A stretch of DNA of 27,559 nucleotides from an uncultured Ellagibacter sp. (GCA_934663775.1 CAKUKU010000020.1:1-27559), one strand, 5' to 3'; positions 8,071-15,868 are shown, numbered from the stretch's first letter. Made by a program: numbers and translations. Notes: generated by a model not told the origin, from the letters alone.

Positions 8071-10701
8071 GTGCCCGAGCAAACCACCGTTATCGCGCCT
8101 CATCCTTTCATACCCGGCGAGGATGAGGAGGTCCAACTCGCGCATGTCGCGCGCAAAGGCGAGCCGGGCGAGCTCGGCGCGCTTGCCTGCAAGCTCTACG
8201 ATGAGAACCCTAACCTTACGGAGGAAGAGGCCTACGAGGCGTTCATCGGCTGGGTCGAATCGCGCGGCATCGAGCTGTGGCCCCATCAGGAAGAGGCCCT
8301 CATGTCCATCATGGTCGGCGATCACGTGATCTTGGGCACGCCGACCGGCTCGGGCAAGTCGCTCGTCGCGCTCGGCATGCACTTCATCGCGATGTGCTTC
8401 GGAGAGCGCTCCTACTACACGGCGCCCATCAAAGCGCTCGTGAGCGAGAAATTCTTCAACTTGGTCGATATCTTAGGGCGCGAGAACGTCGGCATGATCA
8501 CGGGCGACGTGCACATCAACACGTCGGCGCCGGTCATCTGCTGCACGGAGGAGATCCTCGCGAACCAGGCGCTCGCCGAGGGCAAAGACGCCCCCATCGA
8601 GAGCGTCGCGATGGACGAGTTCCATTTCTTCTCGGATTCCGATCGCGGTTGGGCGTGGCAGGTGCCGCTGCTTGCGCTTCCCAATGTGCAGTTTCTCCTG
8701 ATGAGCGCCACACTTGGCGACGTTGACCAGATTGCCGGGCTCATCGAGCGCCAGACGGGCAAAGACGTCTCCCGCATCATCGACGCGCCGCGCCCGGTGC
8801 CGCTTTCCTACGAGTACGCGCTCACATCGCTTGAGGGCACCGTCGAGCTCGCGCTGCGAAAAGGGGAGGGTCCGCTCTACATCGTCCACTTCTCGCAGGA
8901 CGCGGCGCTCTCGAGCGCGTCGGCGCTGGCAAGCTACGGCGTGGCGACGAAGGAACAGCGCGAGGCGGTGAAGGAGGCCATGAAGGGCGCGCGATTCACC
9001 ACGGCATTCGGCAAGACGTTGAAGCGCCTGCTCGGCTGCGGCGTCGGAGTGCATCACGCAGGGATGCTGCCCCGTTATCGCCTGCTGGTGGAAAAGCTCG
9101 CCCAACAGGGCGTTCTCCCCGTCATCTGTGGAACCGACACGCTCGGCGTGGGCATCAACGTGCCCATCCACACCGTCGTGCTCACCGCGCTCACGAAGTT
9201 CGACGGCCACAAGATGCGCCGTCTGCGCTCGCGCGAGTTCCACCAGATCGCGGGGCGCGCGGGGCGATCGGGCTTCGACACTGAAGGCGTGGTCATCGCC
9301 GAAGCGCCCGAGCACGAGATCGAGAACCACAAGGCCGAGGTGAAGGCCGCGGGCGATCCGAAGAAGCTCCGCAAGATCAAGAAGAAGAAACCGCCCGAGA
9401 ACTTCGTGAACTGGAACGAGGACACCTTCAACCGCCTAGTTGAATCGGTTCCCGAGAAGCTCACGCCCCGCATGCGCATCACCCACTCGATGGTACTCGC
9501 CGAGGTGGAGCAGGGGGGCGACGCCCGCGCCCGCGTGGAGGAGCTCATTGCCGACTCGCTGCAAACCGACGAGGAGAAGGTGGCGCTCTCGCAGCGTGCC
9601 GACGAGGTGTTCGCCACGCTCATCGCCGCGGGCGTGGTGGTGAAAGAGGATCTGCCCGACGGGGGCGCAAGCTACTACGTGACGGTCGATCTTCCTGAAG
9701 ACTTTGCGCTTGACCAGCCGCTTTCTCCCTTCTTGCTCGCGGCTTTGGAACTTTTGGACCCTGAAGATGACGACTATGCGCTCAACGTGGTGTCGATGGT
9801 CGAGGCGACGCTTGAAGACCCGCGGCAGGTGCTGCGCGCCCAGGAGCGCCGTGCGCGCGACCGCGCCATGGCCGAGATGAAGATGGACGGCGTGGAATAC
9901 GAGGAGCGTCTCGAGCGCATCGCGGACGTGACGTACGATAAGCCCCTTGAAGACCTGCTCGACGCCGCCTTCGAGAAGTACTGCGAGGGCGTGCCGTGGG
10001 CGCGCGACTTCTGCCTGCGCCCGAAGTCGGTGCTGCGCGACATGCTGGAGAGCGCCGCCGACTTCAAGGGGTATATCCAGAAGCTGGGAATCACGCGCTA
10101 CGAGGGTGCGCTTCTCAGGTATCTGTCCGAGGCGTTTCGCGCCCTCGACCGCACGGTTCCCGAGGGCAAGCGCGACGAGCGGCTTGAGGACATCGTCGCT
10201 TGGCTGGGGCTTGTCGTGCGCTCGGTCGACTCGAGTTTGGTCGACGAGTGGGAGAACGCGGGCGCCGCGCTCGATGCCGCGCCGCCTTCGCCCGAGGACG
10301 AGCCGGTGGTGCGCGATCGTCGTGGGCTTACTGTTCTTGTGCGTAACGCCCTGTTCAGCCGTGTACGCGCGGCTGCGCACCGCGACGTTGCGACGCTTGG
10401 CGAGATGGATGTGGACTGGGGATTTGGCGAGCGCGCCTGGGCGGTGGCGCTCGACGAATTCTACGAGGCTCATGAGGAGCTGCTGCTCGATGCGGATGCG
10501 CGCTCGAAGGCCTATCTCGTGCTCGACGAGTCCGACGAGGAATCGGCCCACGTGTGGCATGTGCGCCAGATCTTCCACGACGCGGAGGGCGACAGCGATT
10601 TCGCGATAGCGGCCGACGTCGACCTGGACGCCACGCAGGCTGGCGATGGGGTGGTGTTTGCGAACTACCGCGTAGGGTTCGCCGAGGACTTAGGAGATTA
10701 G
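8071..10701 (+). CDS. DEAD/DEAH-box (Ski2-like) helicase, DUF3516 type
   Basis: This 876-residue superfamily 2 helicase carries Walker A GTPTGSGKS (residues 89-97), DEFH motif II (182-185), SAT motif III (212-214), and motif VI HQIAGRAGRSG (391-401). The long C-terminal half matches the architecture of actinobacterial helicases annotated with DUF3516. Such proteins are related to Ski2/HelY RNA helicases, and a role in RNA turnover or ribonucleoprotein remodelling is inferred by family only. The GTG at 8071 has AAGGAG 6-7 bases upstream; the in-frame extension to 8002 would run through the upstream hairpin and is rejected. A Lys/Arg-rich segment (KKLRKIKKKKPP) about residue 430-445 follows the helicase core and could contact RNA. 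Confidence 0.9.
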   Translation: MPEQTTVIAPHPFIPGEDEEVQLAHVARKGEPGELGALACKLYDENPNLTEEEAYEAFIGWVESRGIELWPHQEEALMSIMVGDHVILGTPTGSGKSLVALGMHFIAMCFGERSYYTAPIKALVSEKFFNLVDILGRENVGMITGDVHINTSAPVICCTEEILANQALAEGKDAPIESVAMDEFHFFSDSDRGWAWQVPLLALPNVQFLLMSATLGDVDQIAGLIERQTGKDVSRIIDAPRPVPLSYEYALTSLEGTVELALRKGEGPLYIVHFSQDAALSSASALASYGVATKEQREAVKEAMKGARFTTAFGKTLKRLLGCGVGVHHAGMLPRYRLLVEKLAQQGVLPVICGTDTLGVGINVPIHTVVLTALTKFDGHKMRRLRSREFHQIAGRAGRSGFDTEGVVIAEAPEHEIENHKAEVKAAGDPKKLRKIKKKKPPENFVNWNEDTFNRLVESVPEKLTPRMRITHSMVLAEVEQGGDARARVEELIADSLQTDEEKVALSQRADEVFATLIAAGVVVKEDLPDGGASYYVTVDLPEDFALDQPLSPFLLAALELLDPEDDDYALNVVSMVEATLEDPRQVLRAQERRARDRAMAEMKMDGVEYEERLERIADVTYDKPLEDLLDAAFEKYCEGVPWARDFCLRPKSVLRDMLESAADFKGYIQKLGITRYEGALLRYLSEAFRALDRTVPEGKRDERLEDIVAWLGLVVRSVDSSLVDEWENAGAALDAAPPSPEDEPVVRDRRGLTVLVRNALFSRVRAAAHRDVATLGEMDVDWGFGERAWAVALDEFYEAHEELLLDADARSKAYLVLDESDEESAHVWHVRQIFHDAEGDSDFAIAADVDLDATQAGDGVVFANYRVGFAEDLGD

Positions 10702-10770
10702 GAAAACGCGTCGCTGGCAAGGGGACGGTGGGCTAGCGGTGTTGCATGCTTGGCTCGGCCCCATCATCCT

Positions 10771-10803
10771 CCGCTGCGTTTGGAGCCGCGCCAAGCGCAG
10801 CGG
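10771..10803 (+). repeat. 13-bp inverted repeat downstream of the helicase
   Basis: CCGCTGCGTTTGG (10771-10783) pairs with CCAAGCGCAGCGG (10791-10803) with one T-G wobble and a 7-base loop. It lies 70 bases after the helicase stop. No T-run follows, so it is not a classic terminator, although it could be a Rho-assisted or mRNA-stabilising hairpin. Confidence 0.6.
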
Positions 10804-10837
10804 ATGCGCAAGTTGATGTCGAGAGCGCGATGCGATC

Positions 10838-10889
10838 GAACTGTCTGATTCTTGTATTCTGGCGGCGTCAAGAACTGGCTGATTCTTGT
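10838..10889 (+). repeat. 18-bp direct repeat, 34 bp apart
   Basis: GAACTGTCTGATTCTTGT (10838-10855) recurs as GAACTGGCTGATTCTTGT (10872-10889), 17 of 18 bases identical. The second copy also forms a small hairpin, since CAAGAA (10869-10874) pairs with TTCTTG (10883-10888). This is intergenic DNA upstream of the metal-binding protein. The function is unknown; a paired regulator-binding site is possible. Confidence 0.6.
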
Positions 10890-10930
10890 TATGCGCAGGT
10901 AGATAGCCTGAAGGAAGGGAAACACCACCT

Positions 10931-10963
10931 GTATTCATATACCCCATGAGGGTATATGAATAC
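10931..10963 (+). promoter_or_regulatory. Perfect 14-bp palindrome resembling a CsoR copper operator
   Basis: GTATTCATATACCC (10931-10944) is followed by spacer CATGA and by its exact reverse complement (10950-10963). The core ATACCC-5-GGGTAT matches the G/C-tract pattern of CsoR-family copper operators (ATACCC, 4-5 bases, GGGTAT). The next gene encodes a heavy-metal-associated protein, which supports metal control. A possible promoter (TTTCCC 10989-10994, 18-base spacer, TACACT 11013-11018) lies downstream, so the site is about 25 bases upstream of its -35. No csoR gene is in the window. Confidence 0.65.
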
Positions 10964-11040
10964 TCTGTGATATCGCCCTGCTCGACGGTTTCCCTTCTCT
11001 AACTTCTCGTGATACACTGCCGAAAGTATCAAAAGGAAAA

Positions 11041-11060
11041 CTTCTTGCCCACCCAAGAAG
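11041..11060 (+). repeat. Leader hairpin before the HMA gene
   Basis: CTTCTTG (11041-11047) pairs perfectly with CAAGAAG (11054-11060) over a 6-base loop. It lies in the presumed 5' leader, 11 bases before the GGAGGAG ribosome site. It may influence translation or be incidental. Confidence 0.4.
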
Positions 11061-11085
11061 CGAAGGCTTTCGGAGGAGCTGCTGC

Positions 11086-11472
11086 ATGAACGCACCAACC
11101 GTTGTCATCATCGTCGTTATCGCAATCCTTATGGTCTTCGCGGTTCGCCATGCCTACCGCGTTTTCTCGCTCAAAGACGATTGCTGCGGCGGTGGGCCGA
11201 AAGCTCCCAAGGCGAAAAAGGTGGCTGCTGTCACGGTGGAAGACACCGACGAGGCGAACTATCCCTACTCGCTTGACGTTAAGGTAAAGGGAATGACCTG
11301 CGAGAAGTGCGTCGAGCGCGTGCAAAACGCCCTCAACGCGCAGCCCGGAACGTGGGCGACGGTCGACCTGGCGTCGGGTGCGGCGCATATCTTGGCGAAA
11401 TCCCCCATCGATCGCGATGCCATCGAGCATGCCGTCGAGGAAGCCGGTTACTACGTCTCTCACCGCGACTAG
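11086..11472 (+). CDS. Membrane-anchored heavy-metal-associated (HMA) protein
   Basis: This 128-residue protein starts with one membrane helix (residues about 4-24), then CCGGG at Cys33-Cys34, a Lys/Pro linker, and an HMA domain (about 61-126) with the metal site GMTCEKC (Cys72, Cys75). The N-terminal 45 residues resemble FeoB-associated Cys-rich membrane proteins, while the rest is a CopZ/MerP-like ferredoxin fold. It probably binds Cu(I) or another soft metal at the inner face of the membrane and may pass it to a transporter encoded elsewhere. ATG 11086 has GGAGGAG 7 bases upstream. A CsoR-like palindrome lies 120 bases upstream. No P-type ATPase or copper chaperone is adjacent, so it appears to be a single-gene unit. 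Confidence 0.82.
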   Translation: MNAPTVVIIVVIAILMVFAVRHAYRVFSLKDDCCGGGPKAPKAKKVAAVTVEDTDEANYPYSLDVKVKGMTCEKCVERVQNALNAQPGTWATVDLASGAAHILAKSPIDRDAIEHAVEEAGYYVSHRD

Positions 11473-11613
11473 CGAGGAGCGACGAGCCTCGGAGCTCCGC
11501 TCGTCCGCTTGCAGGGGCAGCGCTTTTCGGCCTTGCCGGCCGGCGTCTGCCGCCCGCCACTCCCTCTCGTGCCGCATGTGCTTGCGATGCTGTCTCGGGT
11601 GGTTTCGCGGGAC

Positions 11614-11619
11614 TATAAT
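11614..11619 (+). promoter_or_regulatory. -10 element of the GGDEF/EAL gene
   Basis: A perfect TATAAT stands 36 bases before the GTG start at 11655. No good -35 hexamer is at the usual distance (TGTCTC would be at 17 bases), so the promoter may rely on an activator or other contacts. Upstream, 11480-11515 holds a GC-rich dyad (GACGAGC with GCTCGTC). Confidence 0.5.
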
Positions 11620-11654
11620 TTCAATAGCTATGCATTGCGAGGGAAGGTCGCCGC

Positions 11655-13589
11655 GTGATCGAGTGGTCGCTCGTATCTGAATATCTTGCATTGATACTCA
11701 TCGCGATCGTCGCGCTGTCCTTTTACGACCCTGATCAGCCTACAACCCCGCGCCGCCGCCTGTTCTGGGCCTGCCTCGGCGTCTCGGCGCTCGCCGTGGT
11801 GCTCAACATCACGAGCGTCTATACTCTCAAATTCCTGCCCGGCGCGTTCGCCTTGAACTTCGCGCTGTGCACGCTGTATTTCTTCGTTTGCGTAATCATG
11901 AGCACGGCGGTTTGCTATTACCTGCTCCAACGCGTGTACGAGTTCGTCTACGACAAAAGCTGGTTGATGCGGCTCAAAGTCGTGCTTACGAGCATCGCTG
12001 TTGCCTTCACTCTGCTTTTGCTATGGAACGTGCAAAGCGGCGTCCTCTTCTCGATCGACGGGGCGGGCGAGTACCTTCGCGGCCCCTTGAACCCGATCGG
12101 CTACGCGGCGTCGCTCCTCGAGGCGATTGTCGTCGTCGTCGCATTCCTGCGCAATCGCGAAAGCGTTGGGCGTGCCATGACGCGCATCGTGCGCATCGCG
12201 TTTCCCGCGGTCGTGCTCCTGGTTGTTTTCCAGCTAATGTTTCCCGAGCAGCTGCTCAACGGCACCATCGGTGCGGTTACGGTGCTCATCATCTACATCG
12301 GCTTTCAGAGTTGCCGCATCGAGCGCGACCCGCTCACCGGCATCGCGAATCGCCAAAGCTTCGCTGACGAGCTTTCGCTGCGCCTGTGCGGTCGGCAGCA
12401 CTGCCAGATCATCCTCGTGGCGCTTCGGGATTTTATGCGCGTGAACCAGGTGTACGGGCACTCTGCGGGCGACTCGCTTCTCGTGCAGATGTCGCAGGCG
12501 CTCCATCGCGCGCTGCCCGAAGGGCAGGTGTTCCGCTACAACAGCGTCGAGTTCCTGCTGCTCGCGCCGGGTGCCGGCGCAAGCAGCCGCGCCCGTCGTT
12601 TGGCGGCTGTGCGCAAGTGCATGGATTCCCCCTGGAAGTTGGGGGAATACGAGGTCGCGCAACCCTACTGCACGGTTGACTTCCCCTATACCGGACAGGA
12701 GTTCTCTTCGGAGAAAGTAGTTAGCTACCTCGAATATTGCGTGCGCCTCGCGAAGGACGAGAAGCGCGACGTTGTGCGCTTCGACAGCGATATCGTGCGG
12801 CGCTACGAGCGCCGCGAGTACGTAATCGGCGTGATGAGGGAGGCGCTCGAGGAAGGCCGTTTCCAAGTGTGGTACCAGCCGATTTACTATCGCGAGCGTG
12901 GGACGTTCGCCTCGGCCGAGGCGCTGCTGCGACTGTTCGACAAACAGGGCCGCGCGATCTCGCCGGAGGAATTCGTGCCCATCGCCGAGCAGGTCGGGCT
13001 TACCGACGAGCTCAACTGGGTTGTGATCGAGCAGGTATGCGAGCTGTTCGCCTCGGGGCGCGCGCCGGGGCTCACAAGCGTGACCGTGAACCTATCGATG
13101 CGCGAGCTTATGCAGCGCGACCTGGGACATCGCATCACGGCTAAGCTGGCAAAGCACGGCGTGGACCCAAGTTGCTTAAAGCTCGAGGTGACCGAGCGCA
13201 TCCTCGCGGAAAACGAGCACTCCGTCGGCGCGTACATGGAGGACATGGTGCGCCACGGGCTGGAGTTTCTGCTCGACGACTTCGGGACGGGGTATTCGAA
13301 CCTCTCCCGCGTGCTGAACCTGCCCTTCAGCGCCGTGAAGCTCGACAAGAGCCTCATGGACGGCATAACGTGCGATTCGAAAGCGCAGATGGTGACCGAG
13401 GCGCTCATCCCGCTGTTCCATAAGATGGGGCAGGCGGTGGTGGCCGAGGGCATCGAGACCGCCGAGCAGGCGCGGCGCGTGTTCGAGCTGGGCGCCGATC
13501 GCATCCAGGGCTTCTATTTCGCGCGCCCGATGCCGGCAGACGAGCTTTTCGCCTGGCTTAACGCGAAGGAGCGTGAAGCTGGCCGCTAG
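11655..13589 (+). CDS. Seven-TM degenerate-GGDEF/EAL cyclic di-GMP phosphodiesterase
   Basis: This 644-residue protein has about seven predicted membrane helices (roughly residues 6-23, 36-58, 66-91, 106-125, 146-165, 180-196, 203-218), a GGDEF-fold domain (about 225-385) and an EAL domain (about 395-640). The GGDEF signature is replaced by NSVEF (296-300), so cyclase activity should be lost. The EAL domain keeps the recognisable catalytic set: EAL at 422-424, VNLS, LEVTER, DDFGTG, the Lys of VKLDKSL, VAEGIE and QGFYFARP. It should therefore hydrolyse c-di-GMP to pGpG, with the membrane part as sensor. GTG 11655 has GGGAAGG 7 bases upstream. The 3' end faces the crcB genes with only 12 bases between stops. 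Confidence 0.92.
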   Translation: MIEWSLVSEYLALILIAIVALSFYDPDQPTTPRRRLFWACLGVSALAVVLNITSVYTLKFLPGAFALNFALCTLYFFVCVIMSTAVCYYLLQRVYEFVYDKSWLMRLKVVLTSIAVAFTLLLLWNVQSGVLFSIDGAGEYLRGPLNPIGYAASLLEAIVVVVAFLRNRESVGRAMTRIVRIAFPAVVLLVVFQLMFPEQLLNGTIGAVTVLIIYIGFQSCRIERDPLTGIANRQSFADELSLRLCGRQHCQIILVALRDFMRVNQVYGHSAGDSLLVQMSQALHRALPEGQVFRYNSVEFLLLAPGAGASSRARRLAAVRKCMDSPWKLGEYEVAQPYCTVDFPYTGQEFSSEKVVSYLEYCVRLAKDEKRDVVRFDSDIVRRYERREYVIGVMREALEEGRFQVWYQPIYYRERGTFASAEALLRLFDKQGRAISPEEFVPIAEQVGLTDELNWVVIEQVCELFASGRAPGLTSVTVNLSMRELMQRDLGHRITAKLAKHGVDPSCLKLEVTERILAENEHSVGAYMEDMVRHGLEFLLDDFGTGYSNLSRVLNLPFSAVKLDKSLMDGITCDSKAQMVTEALIPLFHKMGQAVVAEGIETAEQARRVFELGADRIQGFYFARPMPADELFAWLNAKEREAGR

Positions 13590-13597
13590 GGGCCAGC
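13578..13597. terminator. Inverted repeat across the convergent gene ends
   Basis: GCTGGCC (13578-13584) and GGCCAGC (13591-13597) flank GCTAGG, which contains the EAL gene stop. The dyad sits between two convergent genes 12 bases apart and could serve either direction, but there is no T-run on either strand. Confidence 0.35.
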
Positions 13598-13601
13598 GCG
13601 C

Positions 13602-13976
13602 CTAGAGAATCGCGCTCGCGACGGCGAACCCTGCCGCTGCGGCGCCGAGCGTGCTCGCGTACGTTGCGGCAAGGTATCCTGCGCCGAGTGCTCGCCTGCC
13701 GCCTAAGACGAGCTCCACCGCCTCGTAGTTCATGGTGGAAAGCGTCGAGAACCCGCCGAGAAATCCCATCGTCGCCGCCAGGTAGAGCACCTCGTCCAAG
13801 TTCGCCTGCACGGCCAATGCGATGCCGGCCAAAGTGCAGGAGCAGAGGTTGATGATGAGCGTTGCTGCAGGGAAATCCCCGTGCGTGCGCGCCTTGAGGA
13901 ATCCCGTTGCCTTGCTGCGGCAAAGTGCTCCCAAGGCACCACCAATCCCCACGGCAACAAGTAGAAACGGGCTCAT
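13602..13976 (-). CDS. crcB: Fluoride channel/exporter CrcB (Fluc), short paralogue
   Basis: This 124-residue protein has four membrane helices and Fluc signatures: GGALGALCRS near the N-terminus, FPAATLIINLCSC in helix 2, and GFLGGFSTLSTMNYE with the conserved Phe and Ser/Thr fluoride track. Fluc proteins work as antiparallel dual-topology dimers that let fluoride leave the cell. Its ATG overlaps the stop of the preceding crcB paralogue by three bases within an ATGA sequence, so the two are translationally coupled. In actinobacteria and firmicutes, crcB pairs commonly encode the two halves of a heterodimer with opposite orientation. It is last in the luxS-mtnN-crcB-crcB operon. Confidence 0.93.
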   Translation of the reverse strand: MSPFLLVAVGIGGALGALCRSKATGFLKARTHGDFPAATLIINLCSCTLAGIALAVQANLDEVLYLAATMGFLGGFSTLSTMNYEAVELVLGGRRALGAGYLAATYASTLGAAAAGFAVASAIL

Positions 13977-14596
13977 CGTTTGCCTCCCTCCTCTTCGGGG
14001 GAGGAATCCTTCGCAGTTGGGTTATCCTCGCAATCCTTGGCCCACTCCTGCGCGAAGGCGTTTCGGGCTTTGCCTTTTGCCCTATCGGCTTCCCGCATCG
14101 CCCTTGCTCGGCGTGCGGCATGCGCCCGATGAATGGCCTCGCGGCGTCGTTCGATGTGCACAAGGCGGCGAGCGTCGAGGCCGCGGCAGGCTGCATGCCC
14201 CGCAAGCGAGGCGAGAAACGTCGTCGCGAGCGTCGCTGCGATATAGGCTGCCCACAGGCCGACCTCTCCTGCCTGCAGAAACGCGAGGCACTCGGTCGAG
14301 AACGCCGATATCGTGGTGAAAGCGCCCACAAGCCCCACGCCGAGCGACTTCACGAGGGCGCCCGGCAAGTGCATGCGGCGTCCCACGTACTGGTTCACCA
14401 GTTCCAACACGAAGCAACCGAAGATGTTGATGACAAGCGTCGCCGCAGGAAAGCCGCCGTTTGCGGGCAGCGCACATTCCAGAAGATAGCGAAGCGAGGC
14501 ACCGATGAATCCCATGACCAAGATCAGCGGCGTGAGTGCTCCCTTGCGGCGCAGCAGCTTTTGCGCTCGGGCGGCGGTGTGCGTTTGGGTGGACAT
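13973..14596 (-). CDS. crcB: Fluoride channel/exporter CrcB (Fluc) with long charged C-terminal tail
   Basis: This 207-residue Fluc paralogue has IGASLRYLLE, FPAATLVINIFGC and GLVGAFTTISAFSTE within residues about 22-137, the normal four-helix channel. Residues about 138-207 form an extra hydrophilic tail, first Arg/Ala-rich and basic, then acidic (EEEGGKR at the end). Typical CrcB proteins stop near 125 residues, so the tail is unusual. The annotated ATG at 14596 overlaps the mtnN stop by one base (TAATG). The open frame extends upstream into mtnN but without reason to start there. It is expected to pair with the shorter CrcB encoded downstream. The tail may set topology or be a cytosolic tether; this is inference. 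Confidence 0.92.
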   Translation of the reverse strand: MSTQTHTAARAQKLLRRKGALTPLILVMGFIGASLRYLLECALPANGGFPAATLVINIFGCFVLELVNQYVGRRMHLPGALVKSLGVGLVGAFTTISAFSTECLAFLQAGEVGLWAAYIAATLATTFLASLAGHAACRGLDARRLVHIERRREAIHRAHAARRARAMREADRAKGKARNAFAQEWAKDCEDNPTAKDSSPEEEGGKR

Positions 14597-15303
14597 TACA
14601 CGAGGCGGCCGATCATTCGCGTGACGAGCGCTGCGCACTGGCGCGCCGCCTGCGCCTCGAAGGTGGGATAGTCGATGTAGTCGGTGCCGTCTGCCTTGTC
14701 GGAGATGGCGCGCACGATGGCGAAGGGGACGTCGTTGAGCCAGCATACCTGGGCGATTGCGGCGCCTTCCATCTCACAGCAGCTTGCGTCGAACTCGTCG
14801 GCGATGCGTTCCTTATCGGCGTCCTCGCGCACGAACACGTCGCCTGACGCCACGCGCCCTTCCCAGGTTTGGATGCCGAGCTCGGCTGCGGCGTCCACCG
14901 CTGCGCGTCGGAGCGCCTCGTCGGCGGGGAACGCGAGTGTGGACAGCCCGGGCGTTTGCCCTGGGGCGTAACCTAGGTTCCCCACGTCCATCAGGTGGTT
15001 CACGGCGTCGGTCGCCACCACGATGTCCCCGATGTCGATCGAGGCGTCAAGCGACCCCGCAACGCCGGTGTTCACCACGCCGCGCACGGCGAAGCGGTCG
15101 ATGAGCAGCTGCGTGTGGGCGGCCGCGTTCACCATGCCGACGTCGCACTGCGCAACGACGACGGGCACGCCCGACAAGGTGCCGGTGAAAAACGAGAGCT
15201 GCCCAGTGTGGGAAGTCTCGACCGCGCCTTCTGCTGCCATGCTTTCTTTCAGCAGCTCAACCTCGACGTCCATTGCGCCGATGATGCCGATAGGGTTTTC
15301 CAT
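14596..15303 (-). CDS. mtnN: 5'-methylthioadenosine/S-adenosylhomocysteine nucleosidase
   Basis: This 235-residue protein cleaves the glycosidic bond of S-adenosylhomocysteine and methylthioadenosine, releasing adenine. Family signatures are clear: IGIIGAMDVEVELLKES at the N-terminus with the catalytic Glu, GVAGSLD, the EMEGAAIAQVC segment, and RAISDKADG with the catalytic Asp. The length matches the family (about 230). It starts 9 bases after the luxS stop and ends in a one-base overlap with the first crcB. Its product S-ribosylhomocysteine is the LuxS substrate, so the two genes form consecutive steps of activated-methyl recycling. Confidence 0.95.
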   Translation of the reverse strand: MENPIGIIGAMDVEVELLKESMAAEGAVETSHTGQLSFFTGTLSGVPVVVAQCDVGMVNAAAHTQLLIDRFAVRGVVNTGVAGSLDASIDIGDIVVATDAVNHLMDVGNLGYAPGQTPGLSTLAFPADEALRRAAVDAAAELGIQTWEGRVASGDVFVREDADKERIADEFDASCCEMEGAAIAQVCWLNDVPFAIVRAISDKADGTDYIDYPTFEAQAARQCAALVTRMIGRLV

Positions 15304-15312
15304 CGATATGTC

Positions 15313-15807
15313 CTAGTCCAGAAGCGCCGGATAATGCGTGTGCGCGTCGTCGAGCACGGAAAGCGTGTCGGCCACGTAGCGGCGTGCCCACCATTTCGCC
15401 TGAGCCAGGTCGGAATCGTGGTAGTTGCCGCATTCTTCGGGCTTTGCGCCGGGGATTTCGCCCTCGAAGTCGCGAGCGAACTCGAACAGGCGAAGCACGA
15501 GGTCTGCCACGTCGGTGGGTTCATAGGCGCCGAACAGCACGAGGTAGAACCCGGTGCGGCAGCCCATGGGGCCGAAGTAGATCACGCGGTCCTTCCATTC
15601 CGCATCGTTGCGCAGGAAAGTGGCGCCGAGATGCTCGATCGCGTGCACGGCGGCGGTATCCATCACTGGCTCGCGGTTCGGCGCTGTCATGCGCAGGTCG
15701 AAGGTGCTGGTCACGCACCCGGTCTTCTCGTCGGCGTCGCTGCGCGAAACGTAGACGCCGGGCTCGAGCTTGGTATGGTCGACGGAAAAGCTTGCGATTC
15801 GTTCCAT
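15313..15807 (-). CDS. luxS: S-ribosylhomocysteine lyase LuxS
   Basis: This 164-residue metalloenzyme converts S-ribosylhomocysteine into homocysteine and the AI-2 precursor DPD. The metal ligands are His55 and His59 in HAIEH and Cys126 in PEECGNY; the catalytic Cys83 is in GCRTGFYL. The length is standard. ATG 15807 has AAAGGAG about 8 bases upstream. It is the first gene of the luxS-mtnN-crcB-crcB operon. AI-2 signalling cannot be concluded from luxS alone, because no receptor gene is visible here and the metabolic role is sufficient. Confidence 0.96.
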   Translation of the reverse strand: MERIASFSVDHTKLEPGVYVSRSDADEKTGCVTSTFDLRMTAPNREPVMDTAAVHAIEHLGATFLRNDAEWKDRVIYFGPMGCRTGFYLVLFGAYEPTDVADLVLRLFEFARDFEGEIPGAKPEECGNYHDSDLAQAKWWARRYVADTLSVLDDAHTHYPALLD

Positions 15808-15840
15808 GGATTGGCTCCTTTGAAGGTTGTTATAGTTGGA

Positions 15841-15868
15841 AGGATATACGATTCGCCGATGCGCGCAA
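15841..15868 (-). promoter_or_regulatory. Possible luxS operon promoter
   Basis: On the minus strand TTGCGC (15863-15868) is followed after 16 bases by TATCCT (15841-15846), about 33 bases before the luxS ATG. A second -10-like TATAAC lies nearer the gene but has no -35. The 320-base luxS/membrane-protein gap (15808-16127) otherwise shows only a small dyad, ATGAG-A-CTCAT (16016-16026), and an imperfect hairpin near 16044-16064 followed by TTTTC. Confidence 0.4.

Noticed and set aside
10746..10949. 67-codon open frame after the helicase
   Set aside because: It runs through the hairpin, the direct repeat and into the palindrome, lacks a ribosome site and has no recognisable protein features.
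10931..10963. Palindrome as a transcription terminator
   Set aside because: No T-run follows, the stem is AT-rich, it lies far from the helicase end, and the core matches a CsoR-type operator.
13602..14596. Fluoride riboswitch before the crcB genes
   Set aside because: The genes overlap mtnN and each other, leaving no leader; the space before luxS shows no motif I can match to it.
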